From Allantophomopsis cytisporea (taxonomy: Eukaryota; Ascomycota; Leotiomycetes; Phacidiales; Phacidiaceae), in contig CP103024.1 of the NCBI GenBank assembly GCA_024752435.1, positions 1,240,001 through 1,304,000 on the forward strand: DNA of 64,000 nucleotides, written 5' to 3'. Below, piece by piece: positions 48,874 through 59,964 of this stretch; within the stretch, counting starts at the first letter, position 1, and the number at the start of each line of letters is the position of its first letter. The translations under genes were made by a program, and so were the position numbers. The notes under the pieces were generated by a model that saw only the letters and a program-made list of their open reading frames with translations, made no database searches and was not told where the DNA came from.

Positions 48874-49189
48874 GTGCTCGGATGACTGTATTGGGTAATG
48901 CGGTGTATGATCGTTTGTTATGTTAGGGCCGTTATGTGTGTGTTGAGTTCGCGCCATGCATATTCTTACGGTGAAGGGAGGGGTAGTCAACTGGTGGCGG
49001 GTTAGAGCAGCTTAGGACAACGGGTGGTGTGTAAAAGGTACGCCTACAGCTGTGAGGTGCTTTCAGGAAGGCGGAGATTTTGAGGAAGATCTTGCGGAAG
49101 TGGGGCGATGATGGCATAGATATATTGCAGTGGGCACAGTAGAGTAGAAAGGATATTAAGGTGAGGGTTTTGATAATCAATTGGTTTGT

Positions 49190-49317
49190 TGACTGACTGA
49201 CTGACTGACTGACTGACTGACTGACTGACTGACTGACTGACTGACTGACTGACTGACTGACTGACTGACTGACTGACTGACTGACTGACTGACTGACTGA
49301 CTGATTGATTGATTGAC
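49190..49317 (+). repeat. (TGAC)28 tetranucleotide microsatellite
   Basis: Twenty-eight perfect TGAC units occupy 49190-49301, followed by three TGAT units and a final TGAC to 49317. There is no interruption across 112 nt, which implies recent expansion. It lies in intergenic DNA between the zinc-knuckle and hexose-transporter genes. Confidence 0.97.
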
Positions 49318-50154
49318 TATATGAACCACGGTTATTTGTTCAATAGGAGTTCTGAGCTGAAGAGAGGGTATTGCTTCGAATACGTGGGCATATAGAAATA
49401 CGGACCGTACACGACATCGTCATTCATTACTTTGGATTCATACTACTCATTCTCATTTGCATCATTTACTCAATAAAGTTGCATTCAGACAAACGTTCTG
49501 GAAGATGTAAGTAATGGTGAACATCCTCTACCTACTCTACCATGTATGAACACGCGCCCACCAAACCTATTTGCCGCCTCATAACGCCTCTGACCCGGAC
49601 TTCTCTACTCAGTTTAGATCTCTGAGCCCTAATTCCCCTCTTAGGTAAGTCAGAGATCTGGTTCTCGGTGATTGGATATTGCTGATTCAAATTGAACTGC
49701 ATTGCACTGTACCCCCAACTGCCATGGTACAAGGAGCGGCGCCTCTCCAACCACAGTTGGTGGGGTAAGATAGGCCAACCAACAACACCCACCCCGCCGG
49801 CAATGTTGAGTTGGGCTTAGTCTACCCCGGCTTGGAAAAAGTGGATCCCTTTAGATGTTTGTAACACTGCTCTACTTATATTGCAGGCCACTTCCCTCGA
49901 GGATGGATGCTGATTTGTTTGTTATTTTGTTCATTGAAAACTTCTATATCTACAGAGATATCTTGTTGCCTTCTCTTTACAGCTTCATCATTCGTCGTTT
50001 CGGTGGCCTTTATATATTCATAGACCGGACGATATAAATATTCTTACCTGGCTAGAGGTTTTCAACGTCTAAGTGGATATATATGAGGTTCATCATCTTT
50101 CAACTGTCGTTGATCTGGATCTTTGCTGCTTGGTCGAATTGCTAAAAGGGCAAG

Positions 50155-52194
50155 ATGTTCGGTTTCGGAGGCTCAAGATATTATGGTTTGAAGGGAAAGA
50201 GACTGAATTATGCCATCGGTATTATCGCTGGCTTGGATTTCTTGTAAGTTGTGCCTTCAAGCTTCTTATCTCATCATCATATATGTTACCCTTCGATCCT
50301 TTGCCACTATGTTATCAACTGACTGTTGGGATGGGGATTTGAGAGTTCAATTGCTAATACATACAGGCTCTTCGGATATGATCAGGGTGTGATGGGAGGT
50401 CTGTTGAGTTTAGACTCATTTGTGAAGGTCTTCCCAGAAATTGATGTCGTTCACACCACAGTAAGTTGCTTCAAGTCTCCGTATTGGCACTCGCTGACTG
50501 AGAAGCTTGCAAATGGTTATACGCAAGCACAGATCAACCATGTTAGTACCATTCAAGGTATTTCAGTAGCCAGCTACAATGTAGGTTGCTTTATTGGTGC
50601 ACTCGCCACGATAGTCGTGGGAGATCTGTTGGGAAGAAGAAAAACAATCTTCATTGGATCAGCTATCATGGTTGTTGGCGCAGCTTTGCAATGTTCTGCT
50701 TTCACTCTTGGTCACTTCATCGCTGGTCGAGTGATCACAGGGTTTGGAAATGGTATGAACACATCCACTGTTCCAACATGGCAAAGTGAGACATCAAAGT
50801 CTCACAAGAGAGGAAAGCTTGTCATGATTGAAGGTGCCATGATTACGGGTGGTATCTGTTTGAGTTATGTATGTTTGTCCCTTCAGCCTTGATACCAAGT
50901 CATTAACAAGAATAAGTGGCTCGATTTCGGATTCTCCTTCCTCGAACCATCTACTATCTCGTGGCGTTTCCCGATCGGTTTCCAGATCGTCTTCGCTTTA
51001 GTCCTTCTATGCTTCATCTTACCACTTCCAGAGTCCCCTAGATGGCTCATCCTCAAAGGAAAAGAAGACGAAGCCATGCAAGTGCTCTCTGCTCTTGCAG
51101 ATCTCCCACCTGAAGACACTTATGTGCAGGCCGAATTCGCAGCTATCAAAGATACTGTCCTTGAGATGAAAGCCTATGGCTACAAGGATCTCTTCACTAT
51201 GGGGCCTGATCGCCATTTCCATCGTGTTGTCCTCGCCTACGTTAATCAAATGTTCCAACAGATCTCTGGTATCAACCTTATTACCTGTATGTTATCATCC
51301 ATACCTCCATACCTCCATCTTCCGTTATTTTCTTCCCCTCCATTCTTTTCTTCTTAAACTAACGAATCAAGACTATGCTGCCACAATCTACGAAAACTAC
51401 ATCGGTCTCTCTCCCTTCCTCTCACGCATCCTAGCCGCCGCAAACGGCACAGAATATTTCGCAGCCTCCTGGATCGCCGTCTTCACCATCGAGCGCTTTG
51501 GGCGCCGCTCCCTTATGCTTTTCGGTGCCGTCGGCATGTCACTCTCTATGGTCGTCCTGACAATCACAAGCTATCTAGCACAGAATAACCTGGGTGGTAA
51601 TGGTGCTCCAGTAACCGCCGCCGTCTTCCTGTTCGTGTTCAATACCTTCTTTGCCATAGGTTGGCTTGGAATGACATGGCTCTATCCCGCTGAGATTGTG
51701 CCGCTGCGTATTCGCGCGCCGGCAAATGCTCTAGCCACGAGCGCTAACTGGTAAGTCTCCTGATACCTGTGACCCATACGTAAAGAACCTGAAGCTAACT
51801 CAGGCTCAGGTCATTCAACTTCATGGTGGTCATGGTAACCCCCGTAGCGTTCTCCTCAATCGGCTACCAAACCTACATCATCTTCGCCGTCATCAACGCC
51901 GCCATCGTCCCAGTCGTCTACTTCTTCTACCCAGAGACGGCCTACCGCTCGCTCGAGGAGATGGATGCCATCTTCCACAAGACCAAGTCGTGGTTCGATG
52001 TCGTCTCCATTGCGCGCAAGGAGCCCTTGCGTTATGGAAAGCATGGCGAGTTGTTGATTAATTACAATGAGACTGAGGAGCACATGGTTCATACGCGCAG
52101 TAAGGTCAGTGAGGGAGGGAAGCCAAGCGTCGAGGGCGTGGAGGATGTGAGAGCTAGTGCGAGTGTGGGGAGTAGTGTTAGGGAAAAAGTTTAG
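50155..52194 (+). CDS. MFS hexose transporter, about 574 aa
   Basis: Sugar:proton symporter of the plasma membrane with 12 predicted helices. Exons: 50155-50243, 50367-50868, 50917-51286, 51372-51750, 51810-52194. Signatures: LFGYDQGVMGGLL in TM1, GRRKT after TM2, ALQCSAFTLGHFIAGRVITGFGNG, PESPRWLILKG between TM6 and TM7, QQISGINLITYYAATIYE in TM7, GRRSLMLFGA and PETAYRSLEEMD at the end of TM12. Exon 2 contains a 42-nt stretch at 50461-50502 that begins GTAAGT and ends AG, lies in frame and has no stop. It may be an extra loop of 14 residues (as counted here) or a short intron. Substrate specificity cannot be read; glucose, other hexoses or pentoses are possible. Confidence 0.92.
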
Positions 52195-52817
52195 GAATAA
52201 CTAGATACTTTTGATCATGATGATTTACTTTATATTTGTGTTCTGGGTGTGATGTGATATCATGTGAGGTGATATGGTATCGTGCTCGTCCTCGCTGAAT
52301 CTTGTGACTCATTTTTCTACTTGGGAATGTGAGCCGGGGTCTGTTTGACTGTAGGGAATTGCAGCTCTTGGGATTCATAAGGCCTTTTTCTGTCTTTGTC
52401 TTTGGTTATGGTGAGAAGTAATGAGTATTACCAATCTAACTTGGACATACTGCCTTCTGCTTATACTTTGGAAGCTAGATAGCAGCCGCAGACCACAAAT
52501 GAGCTATCGAGGAAACTTTGCCGCGCAATATGACGTTTCTGTTGTCAAGCATCGCAATTTTTATTTTTATATTTTAAAAACCACTAAAACAATCCTAGGG
52601 CCTATAGTATCTACGACATAGGCGTGTGTTAGCGAAATATGCAGCAGGGAATGATTGGCCCGGCTACTTTGTCGACGGTCGCTATAACAAGGATAATATT
52701 TCAGCTGCGCCCTGATGCTGGAGGCCGAACATCAAAGATTATCCCCTCTGATGTTTGGAAGTCTTCCTGCTTATAACAGCTCTAGATACCGGTCATTATC
52801 GTTCATAAACTCTTGAA
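52195..52817. other. Intergenic region
   Basis: This 623-nt spacer has a short AT-rich run near 52555-52590 (TTTTTATTTTTATATTTTAAAA). Nothing else was seen. It marks the left edge of a block of poorly conserved genes. Confidence 0.5.
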
Positions 52818-54147
52818 ATGGAAGCATATTCATCATTGTACCTTGGGGCGCAGGTCTTCCTTGATGTCAGTGATTTACTTGCCAGGACTGCTATCCGAGC
52901 CTTGCGTCTATATATGTTATATGGGCCTTCCGGCATACCTCTTTTGTTTTTCGGGAGCCGCATCACATGGCGAATAGAAGCACAGATTCTGGGCCAACTC
53001 AAGAAAGATGATGCGATGGCTTTCAAAAAATCAGTCCTTGATGAATGCACCATGATTGCAGTGGCTGTTTGTCTATCCATTGGCCTTGCGGGTTTTTACT
53101 GACATCAATCAGGCAGCTATCGTAGCCCAAATTGCTGTCACAGGATTCTCATTAGACTCTTTGAGCCAGACCCATTGGGTTGCTCGGGGTGCTTTTGTGC
53201 TTAGCCTGACGTCTTCTCTCATGGCAGTCTACTATGCCACTACTCAGCAACGTATGTTGGGACGGTTACTTCAAGCAAAACAAGTGAGGCTTTGGATTCG
53301 TGGGGGCAATCGTGTCTCAGACGCCGCTAGGATTGTTCCTTCATTGAATGAAATCATCCACAGGCTTGAGGAGAGATCCAGACACCAATCCTTGGTTAAA
53401 ACACAATCTCGCGCCGGACGTCAAGAGCGCCTTGAAGCAGGCCTACAAAACATAGGAGAGGCTAGTCCCAACAACCAGACGGTTCCTACCTCCAAGAGAT
53501 CCCAAGAATATGCTTCCATTTTACGTATATCCGATACAGTTATTCGTTTCTGGGTGAATTATACTTATATATTTGGAGTACCCTCAGAGTTTCTACCTAG
53601 CGATCCTGAAGATTTCAAACCAAATTGGAGGGATCGAAGGAATTTGAAGAGAGCCATCATAAGACAGTGCTTCACTCCAAGTGCATCTTCCGTAATTACG
53701 ATTTCAGCTCCTCAGATGTTACTCTCAACCTCGCTTTGCTCCCTGCTGATTGGCTTTGGTGTATACTATGGATTTCTCTGGACTAGAAATCTTGACCAGA
53801 CTGCTGGCCTGAACGACAGCCGAAAAGTCTTCATCACGTATATTGCTGGTCTAGTAGTTTCCGGTCTTGTGTATTCGATCTCCCAACTCTTCCAAGATGA
53901 CGACAAGCGTTCTGAAGATGTGATTATGGAAGATTATCTCAGGCAGTATGTGGAGAACAATCCTGAAATAGTCAGGAAGTGGGGTGTCAATGTTGAAATT
54001 GTTGAAGGAATGTTGCATTTTCATCCTGTAGCGGATGAGAGCTCAAGAGGAACTGCGTTCGACGCAGGGCAAAATTCTCAAGGGAACAGATCTCTGGACT
54101 CGATAGGGATTGAACTTGATGATCTTTCTGCAGAAGGAAGACACTGA
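52818..54147 (+). CDS. Multi-pass membrane protein of unknown function, 427 aa
   Basis: Exons are 52818-53066 and 53113-54147, with a 46-nt intron (GTTTGT donor, ACTGAC branch, CAG acceptor). The N-terminal exon ends in a hydrophobic segment (CTMIAVA) that continues into IVAQIAVTGFSL after splicing. Next comes SQTHWVARGAFVLSLTSSLMAVYYAT, giving two closely spaced helices. A long cytosolic loop with basic and coiled-coil-like content covers about 135-235. Two more helices follow (SLLIGFGVYYGFLW and VFITYIAGLVVSGLVY). The tail is acidic. I recognise this layout (THW-A-R-(G/A)-x-F after TM1, then two late helices) from uncharacterised, expanded Pezizomycotina families; no function is known to me. 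A decayed relative lies 0.7 kb downstream. Confidence 0.78.
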
Positions 54148-54819
54148 ACAGTTTGATGAGAGTATCAAAATAATGTCAAGATAAGTGCATATAACATTGA
54201 GACCATGCCAGTCCTTTCACATCTTGCAAGTGGTTATCGGCATTAACTCAGCGAATCAAAAATGGTTCCTCTTCGCGAGATTGTGGGTCAATATAGAAAC
54301 TCTTGACAAAGAGACCAATACTTGGAAGAACGAAAGCATCGTGCAAAACACTAGGTATATTAAAATGGACTCTTATTGTTTCGTTCTGAGGGATTTCTGT
54401 CTCGGCAGGGTGTTATTAGACACTCAAGTAGGCTGTCAAAAAGATGTGAATCGTTATTTACGGCTCTTGAGACTTATAACAAGATAAAACTAAGCCAAGT
54501 TGCCTTGCTCTGATAATGCCACTAATAATGTCTGAAACTCGATTGACACCATTCTTGGCGCCTTTGAAGTTGAAACTTGACTTCCCCAAGATCTCGATCA
54601 TCACTACCCCGCTGATTTTGGCCCCCACACCAGTCCTTACTTTCGAATGTTATGTAGGCAATCCAGACCTAGCTTTATTTGTAATATATGTACGCTCAGT
54701 AGCTTTGTTTTGTTACAAACTCCTCATTCAGAAATTCATTCTGGAATTTAGTCATCGCTCTAAGATAGCTTACGATATCTGGCGTAAAGATTGTCGGCCT
54801 CGTATCGAGTGCTATACCC
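54148..54819. other. Spacer before the decayed paralogue
   Basis: This 672-nt stretch has two plus-strand frames (54185-54487 and from 54516) without recognisable motifs. The second overlaps the paralogue in another frame. Part of it may be a lost N-terminal region of that gene. Confidence 0.4.
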
Positions 54820-55902
54820 TTGATTTTGAGTCCGTTGAATCTAGTACAGAACTACTCCAATCACCTCGAGAATATCGACGGCGAAGATTTGGCTTTCTAC
54901 CAAACCTGCTCTACTATCTTTTCATATTTGATGCAGATAGCTTACAGGAGTTCCACAGAAAACATCAATTACTGGAATAATGAAGAGCTGAAGACATGGA
55001 AGGAGTCCTATATTGGTAGTTGCAATGCTATACCAGTAGCTGTAAGTAGCTATGAGATGACCTCTAAGACAATTCGTTGATTGTTCATAGGGAGCTATTT
55101 TTGCAAGCATCAGCCTTATAGCACTGCAGCTTCCATCTTTGACAGACATCCATTGGACGGCCCGTGCTCTTTTCTCGGCCAGTATGATCTTTGGGGTCCT
55201 CTCTGTGGTTTTCGCTACTTCCGCACATAGTAACGTTGATTTGTTGAATGATCCGACAGCTCTTCGTCTTTGGCTTAGTAAAGGCAGTCCTTCCGCGGAC
55301 CATCAATATGATCAGCTGAAGAAGTACCCGGAGCCGTATAACACACTTCCTCTCGAGAGCTCTGTTTCGGCGTTATTAATCGTTCAGCTACCGGGTCTTT
55401 TGCTCAAGCCGTTTTCTTATACCTTATTGGATTTGGGCTATATTTGGTGTTCTCTTGGGAAGAAGCGGTGCCCAGCGGAAATAATGACTATTGTAATATA
55501 TTTATTGTTTTCATTATTTGTGTTGGAGTACCATTCTTATATTTCTCCGTGTGCTATTTGCTCAAGGTTGTTGATACTGCTAAGATTCCTAATCAGTTCC
55601 AGTTCAAGTTCAAAAGCCTAGGATCTACCCTGGAAAAATTTCAGTAACTAGAAGACCTAGAACCACATCTTGGTTCGAGTCAGAAGAAGTCAAGGTTAGA
55701 GGCACATATTGTAAATCTACGGTCAGATATACAGGCCTCAAATGATGACTTTGGTATACGGAGACCAAGTGCACGTGTCAATAGAGATGATCAGACACAA
55801 CCAGATACCGGGAATGAGGTTAGGATGCTTCCACAGGAGATAAGAGACCTGAGAGAGACTTTGGAAAGATTTAGGACGATGATGGGCGTGGCTTTTGTAT
55901 GA
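54820..55902 (+). pseudogene. Decayed relative of the upstream membrane-protein gene
   Basis: Exon 1 (54820-55041) begins MILSPLNLVQNY and ends AIPVA. Exon 2 starts at 55091 with GAIFASISLIALQLPSL and DIHWTARALFSAS. The intron sits at the same place and phase as in the upstream gene. Between about 55395 and 55440 the reading frame must shift by one base. Similarity to the late helices (LIGFGLYLVFSW, YCNIFIVFIICVGV) continues in a different frame from the preceding LLIVQLPGLLL. That second frame then meets TAA at 55645-55647. It continues open for 84 more codons with charged, coiled-coil-like sequence (EIRDLRETLERF) to TGA at 55900-55902. One frameshift plus one nonsense codon in otherwise family-like sequence argues for a young pseudogene. 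Two sequencing errors or unusual splicing are less likely alternatives. Confidence 0.68.
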
Positions 55903-56687
55903 GGATGTACGATCCAGATAAAATCTAAACGCCGTAATAAGAAGTCAATGTCATTAGATTATTGCATAAAAAGTCATCAGGACTTGCTAAAAACCTGGTA
56001 CATGGCATCTAACAACCTTGAATCTATAGTTTCTTCCACTCCCACTACTCTTAGCCAGCTACACTACAATAGGTGGTTACACTATACTTATACTGCACTC
56101 AAGTACGAACTCCTAGTTTTCAATCCTGCTACGCTACTGCACTCAGAATTGTACCCTGGGAGTATCTTGCAAGCATAGCAAGTATATCCGGAAGTTTCAG
56201 TATTTATGTTACTATATACTGAGAGTTTTAGCCTCGTAATTTGGTGGTTGACTATGTAGATATGCGTTGGTGAATTCTCAATTTTATATACACTATAAGT
56301 GCTTACACGTATTATCATGCTAATGAATGTCTCAATGATCTTCTTAGTCGATATAAACTACAGGTTATAGGTTTAGAAATTACTTGTGGTTGGGAACTCC
56401 ATATCATAAAAATAGAACTACATCCTTTCATCACTAGTCTTTCTCTACAAAATCCGGGTCGAAAACTTGGGCTGGGCTCACAGGACATAAAGATTTTTCT
56501 CATTGATAAGGTCCGGCTGACACTTATCGAGAATGTGCTGACATTTTCCTATTTTATACCTAGCTATACTAAGTATTCAAGGAGCTACACCCCAACGCAT
56601 CAGATCTAACCCCTTGGATGAAGGAATTATCTGAACGATTTTCAGACTGCTTGCGAGATCTGAGGACGCGATAATATTTCTTGAGCT
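55903..56687. other. Intergenic region
   Basis: This 785-nt stretch is AT-rich with only short frames. No motif, repeat or RNA gene was recognised. Confidence 0.5.
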
Positions 56688-57371
56688 TCAGTCCAGCTCT
56701 TCCCAGCCTCCATGGTATTTAAACACTCTGGCTTTGACGGCCGACTCTATCAAGCCGGATCTCGGATATGGCAGCTGCCCGTTGTTTTGGACCGGTACTG
56801 GATCTCTGATGATGGTCAACTCACGTTGACATTCTGGCGTTTTCTTCAACCTCAGAGGCCAGTCCGAGTATCCGGAATGATAACCCCAATCATTTGCGGA
56901 AGTGAGTGTCTCGAGAGAACGAAGTTTGTCTTTCCATAACGCCAGGTTGTCGTCTACACTGCCTCGAAATATCTGGAGGTCCTCAACCGCAAGATGGCGG
57001 ATTTTGTTCGCCGCAGACTTCAATCGACTCCATCCCCAAAGACTAGGTTTCCTGCCAGTGTTACCCCCAATTCTCTCGCGAATCCTCTGCACGCCAATAA
57101 ACATTCTATCTGTCTTGACGTTGAACCATAAGCAGGCTTCATGCTTCCTGGGGCGTGCGAGAATGGTGATGATTCCTGCATGCATGGCTTCTTGTCGTGA
57201 CTCTTTGCAAATGTGGAGGATTTGGGGCAAAGGCATAGTAGGCAAGGCATTCCGTCGGTATGGAAGCAACTCAACGACGCGTGGTCCTGGAATGAAACAT
57301 TGCCATATCTGCACTCGGATTTCCGGTGGGAGCTTTTGGAAATAAATGAACTCTGTTGGTTGTTTGCTCAT
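56688..57371 (-). CDS. 2EXR-domain protein, 227 aa
   Basis: Starts at ATG 57371 (MSKQPTEFIYFQKLPPEIR); an upstream extension of the frame lacks family features. The 2EXR signature is F-x-x-LPPEIRVQIWQ near residues 10-22, then PRVVELLPY and PLPQILHICKESRQEA about residues 50-65. Next comes WFNVKTDRMFIG. The rest is helical with an Arg/Lys-rich region (ANKIRHLAVEDLQIF). The domain is common in large, fast-evolving families in Leotiomycetes and Sordariomycetes; its biochemical role is unknown, although F-box-like use has been suggested from its position. It appears intact. It lies in tandem with a second, strongly diverged 2EXR gene. Confidence 0.82.
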   Translation of the reverse strand: MSKQPTEFIYFQKLPPEIRVQIWQCFIPGPRVVELLPYRRNALPTMPLPQILHICKESRQEAMHAGIITILARPRKHEACLWFNVKTDRMFIGVQRIRERIGGNTGRKPSLWGWSRLKSAANKIRHLAVEDLQIFRGSVDDNLALWKDKLRSLETLTSANDWGYHSGYSDWPLRLKKTPECQRELTIIRDPVPVQNNGQLPYPRSGLIESAVKARVFKYHGGWEELD

Positions 57372-58122
57372 TTTGACGATTTTCAGTCCTTGATGGTTTG
57401 CCTTAAGAATCCGATTTCTTTTTCCGAGACTGATATAAGAGTTGTAGACAATGAAGAGCACTTTTGAAACACATCAGGGGCTATTTTGAGGTTTCCCGAA
57501 ATTTTCTAACATACAAACAAAAAGATGAATATCAGTCTTGATGCAATAAATTTATCTGGGACAATGGTTTTATTAGACAAGTTGAAGATTATGAAAACGT
57601 GAATACATATGTTTTCCGTGTGATGATGCTCACAATTGCTGGAAAATGCACAATCATTGACTATTATTGTAATTCGATTGTTGGACTTATCAAGACAAGC
57701 ATCTTCTAGTCTATAGTGAAGTGACTGATAGTGCTCGTCAGCAGGAAAATTTCAAGAAGATATGCGAATAATCAGGTAAGTCTTCGAGATTGGTATGGAA
57801 CGTCCTTGAATGGATGAATGAGACACGGCAATATTTGTAGTATTTGGGGACCATCTAGAAAGATAGAAAGATGTAGTAAGGTAGTATTGGAGGCTCGACT
57901 CTCAGCTTTCACACCTGAAGTTATACAAATCTACGGCCATAAATCCTCATGCGATTGTTTCGTGCACAATAAAGCTGCATTATTCTGTGTTCCCATAGCA
58001 TATCTAAGAGTATTCCAGCCCCCTCTAGAACCACCGTCTCAGCTGTATCAGATTGCCTTTTTATGGGCTTATCGCCTATCCCTGCTCCTTTATGATTCGA
58101 TACCTGAAATCTCGACAGTAGT
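57372..58122. other. Intergenic region between the two 2EXR genes
   Basis: This 751-nt stretch has a plus-strand frame at 57818-58126 lacking motifs. It contains the promoter of the first 2EXR gene. No repeat was seen. Confidence 0.5.
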
Positions 58123-58875
58123 CTAGAGGTTGAAACGTCGATCCCAGAAACTTACGTCCAGCATGTTCATCTTGTACAAACGTTTGAATTTTCTGTCTTC
58201 GGAGTGGCTTGCAGTGTCGTCATCCCAAAATTCAATATGTATAGTCTTGCCTCCATGGAGTTCTGCAAAGCACTTCTGGATAAATTTAGCGTATGACCAC
58301 ATATTGACACAGGCGTGAACAGGTGTGCGATGTTGTAGTATGTGTTGGAGCATGTTTGGTGTAACGATATCCAGCTTTTTGAGGCCCGGTAACCTCGATA
58401 ACAAATCCCTTAAACCTGTGTAATGTTGCCACACGAAGCTCCCATGCTGAGGACTTATATCGAGGACAAAACTTTGAGTGGAGGCCAAGTCTATTCCATT
58501 GGTTTGTAAATCGTCAATCTCTCCTTCAGTGTTGAAAGACACGAGCTGTGTGGTTGGTCGTTCCAGGTCAGGGCCAAGAGAAAGGTGTCTTTCCAAAGAT
58601 AAGGCTTCTAGTCGAGCCTTATAGCAGACCTGAGAGATTGGTGAGAGAAGTTCACGTATGCAATAGCCTCGGGAGACTTTCAACATTGAGGGATCCATCG
58701 CAGAAACGATGTAGTCTTGAACCAACCACAATGGTCGTGAAAAGCCGTAAAGCTTTTGAAGATTAATAGCTCGACAAGCTGAGTACAAGGACAAAGCGAA
58801 TCGCCAGATCTTTTGTCGGATCTCGGGTGGTAATCTTGGGAAAGGGTGGAATATCGGCAAGGTTGCTTCTGTCAT
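58123..58875 (-). CDS. 2EXR-domain protein, 250 aa
   Basis: Starts at ATG 58875 (MTEATLPIFHPFPRLPPEIRQKIWRFAL), giving the 2EXR entry motif at residues 12-26. A conserved second element follows near residue 75 (ISQVCYKARLEALSLE). The C-terminal half has LRDLLSRLPGLKKLDIVTP and IHIEFWDDD, typical of the helix/strand alternation in these proteins. Slightly longer than its neighbour and only distantly alike, so the pair is not a recent duplication. Function unknown. Confidence 0.8.
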   Translation of the reverse strand: MTEATLPIFHPFPRLPPEIRQKIWRFALSLYSACRAINLQKLYGFSRPLWLVQDYIVSAMDPSMLKVSRGYCIRELLSPISQVCYKARLEALSLERHLSLGPDLERPTTQLVSFNTEGEIDDLQTNGIDLASTQSFVLDISPQHGSFVWQHYTGLRDLLSRLPGLKKLDIVTPNMLQHILQHRTPVHACVNMWSYAKFIQKCFAELHGGKTIHIEFWDDDTASHSEDRKFKRLYKMNMLDVSFWDRRFNL

Positions 58876-59964
58876 CTTTCGTACCGTCACACACCTTCAG
58901 TTGGATTTTGCAGAAGTCACATTCCTGTGCTGTATGACGAAACAATATTGGATTTGACGTGTTTGAGAAATGGAACAACATTTACCTGTGGGGATAATCG
59001 TTATATGTTAGAGGTTTCTGCATCTAGATTGTTCTCGAATCATGAGAGTAGTGGGTAGTATTGTATAAAACTTAGAATGGAACCTAACGTTATATATGTA
59101 TCTAGATTATCTTAGAAGTTACAAAAGTATGAATACAGCTATATAAAGCATGTACTGAAATGTAAGAAGATTTGAGGTTGTGAGTCTAATCTATGGTTGA
59201 AGTTCCGAGAAGACAAAAGATAAAAAAGTAGCAAGTGTATTCAGGACTTCGAGTTTCCGAAAGCCGGAACTCTTTGTGGAGCTTTATGCGTTGGTTATAT
59301 TTACCAAAAGAAAATTTGTCGCTGGAAGAAAATATAATATCCATCTTTTATTCTCTATTCTCAATATGAAGAACAAAAAGTTTCGTTGTCTTAAGAGTAT
59401 ACTAGATCAGACGAATGATGGATTGGATTGATAGGGGTTAACATCCTGTCGAACAGGAAGAGAGTAGTCGAGTAATTTGTACACGACCTTATATACATCT
59501 GAAAGGAACAACACTCACTAACTGAAACCTTCTTTATAACACTCTAAGTAAAAATCATAGTTCATGAGAAGGCAGTACCAAGGCTGTTTCGAAGATAGTC
59601 GAGTCTTTAAGAAGACAAAGCGTCAATAAACAACAGTAAGTTGTATTTCTTGGCAGCCGCTTTTGCATCAAAAGTTTATTGCGATCAGAATAAATAAAGA
59701 AATTTCTACTTAATATGCAAGTGTTATTTGTCAATTTGTATAATCTGGTGAACATTTAGGGGTACAAGTTTGCTTTGAAAGCTGGGTACAAACAAAATTA
59801 CTGGGACTTATCTATACAGCGGAAGTTTAAAACCGCTAAGTGACCTGGATCTCAATACTGCCAGCTGCGACCGCTTGTAGGTCACCCAAACAATCACTAG
59901 CGCGGGACCTTCACATCAATACCGCGACGAGGAGGTTCATCAAGAACACAATTATGTAGCAATC
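58876..59964. other. AT-rich divergent intergenic region
   Basis: This 1.09-kb region lies between the second 2EXR gene (minus) and dynactin p25 (plus). It is visibly AT-rich over 59000-59800, with no frame worth calling. It forms the right edge of the poorly conserved block. Confidence 0.5.

Larger units (their letters stand above)
47331..50154. other. Repeat-rich intergenic region
   Basis: This 2.8-kb gap contains several simple-sequence repeats, listed separately. Minus-strand frames at 47798-48421 and 48502-48990 are driven by these repeats (His/Ile and Glu runs). A minus-strand donor GTAAGT near 48831 follows the Glu-run frame, so a small spliced transcript is possible but not supported enough to call. 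Confidence 0.5.

Noticed and set aside
54516..54980. 154-codon plus-strand frame as a separate gene
   Set aside because: It overlaps the paralogue-like exon in another frame and has no family features; the overlapping frame matches the neighbour's intron position.
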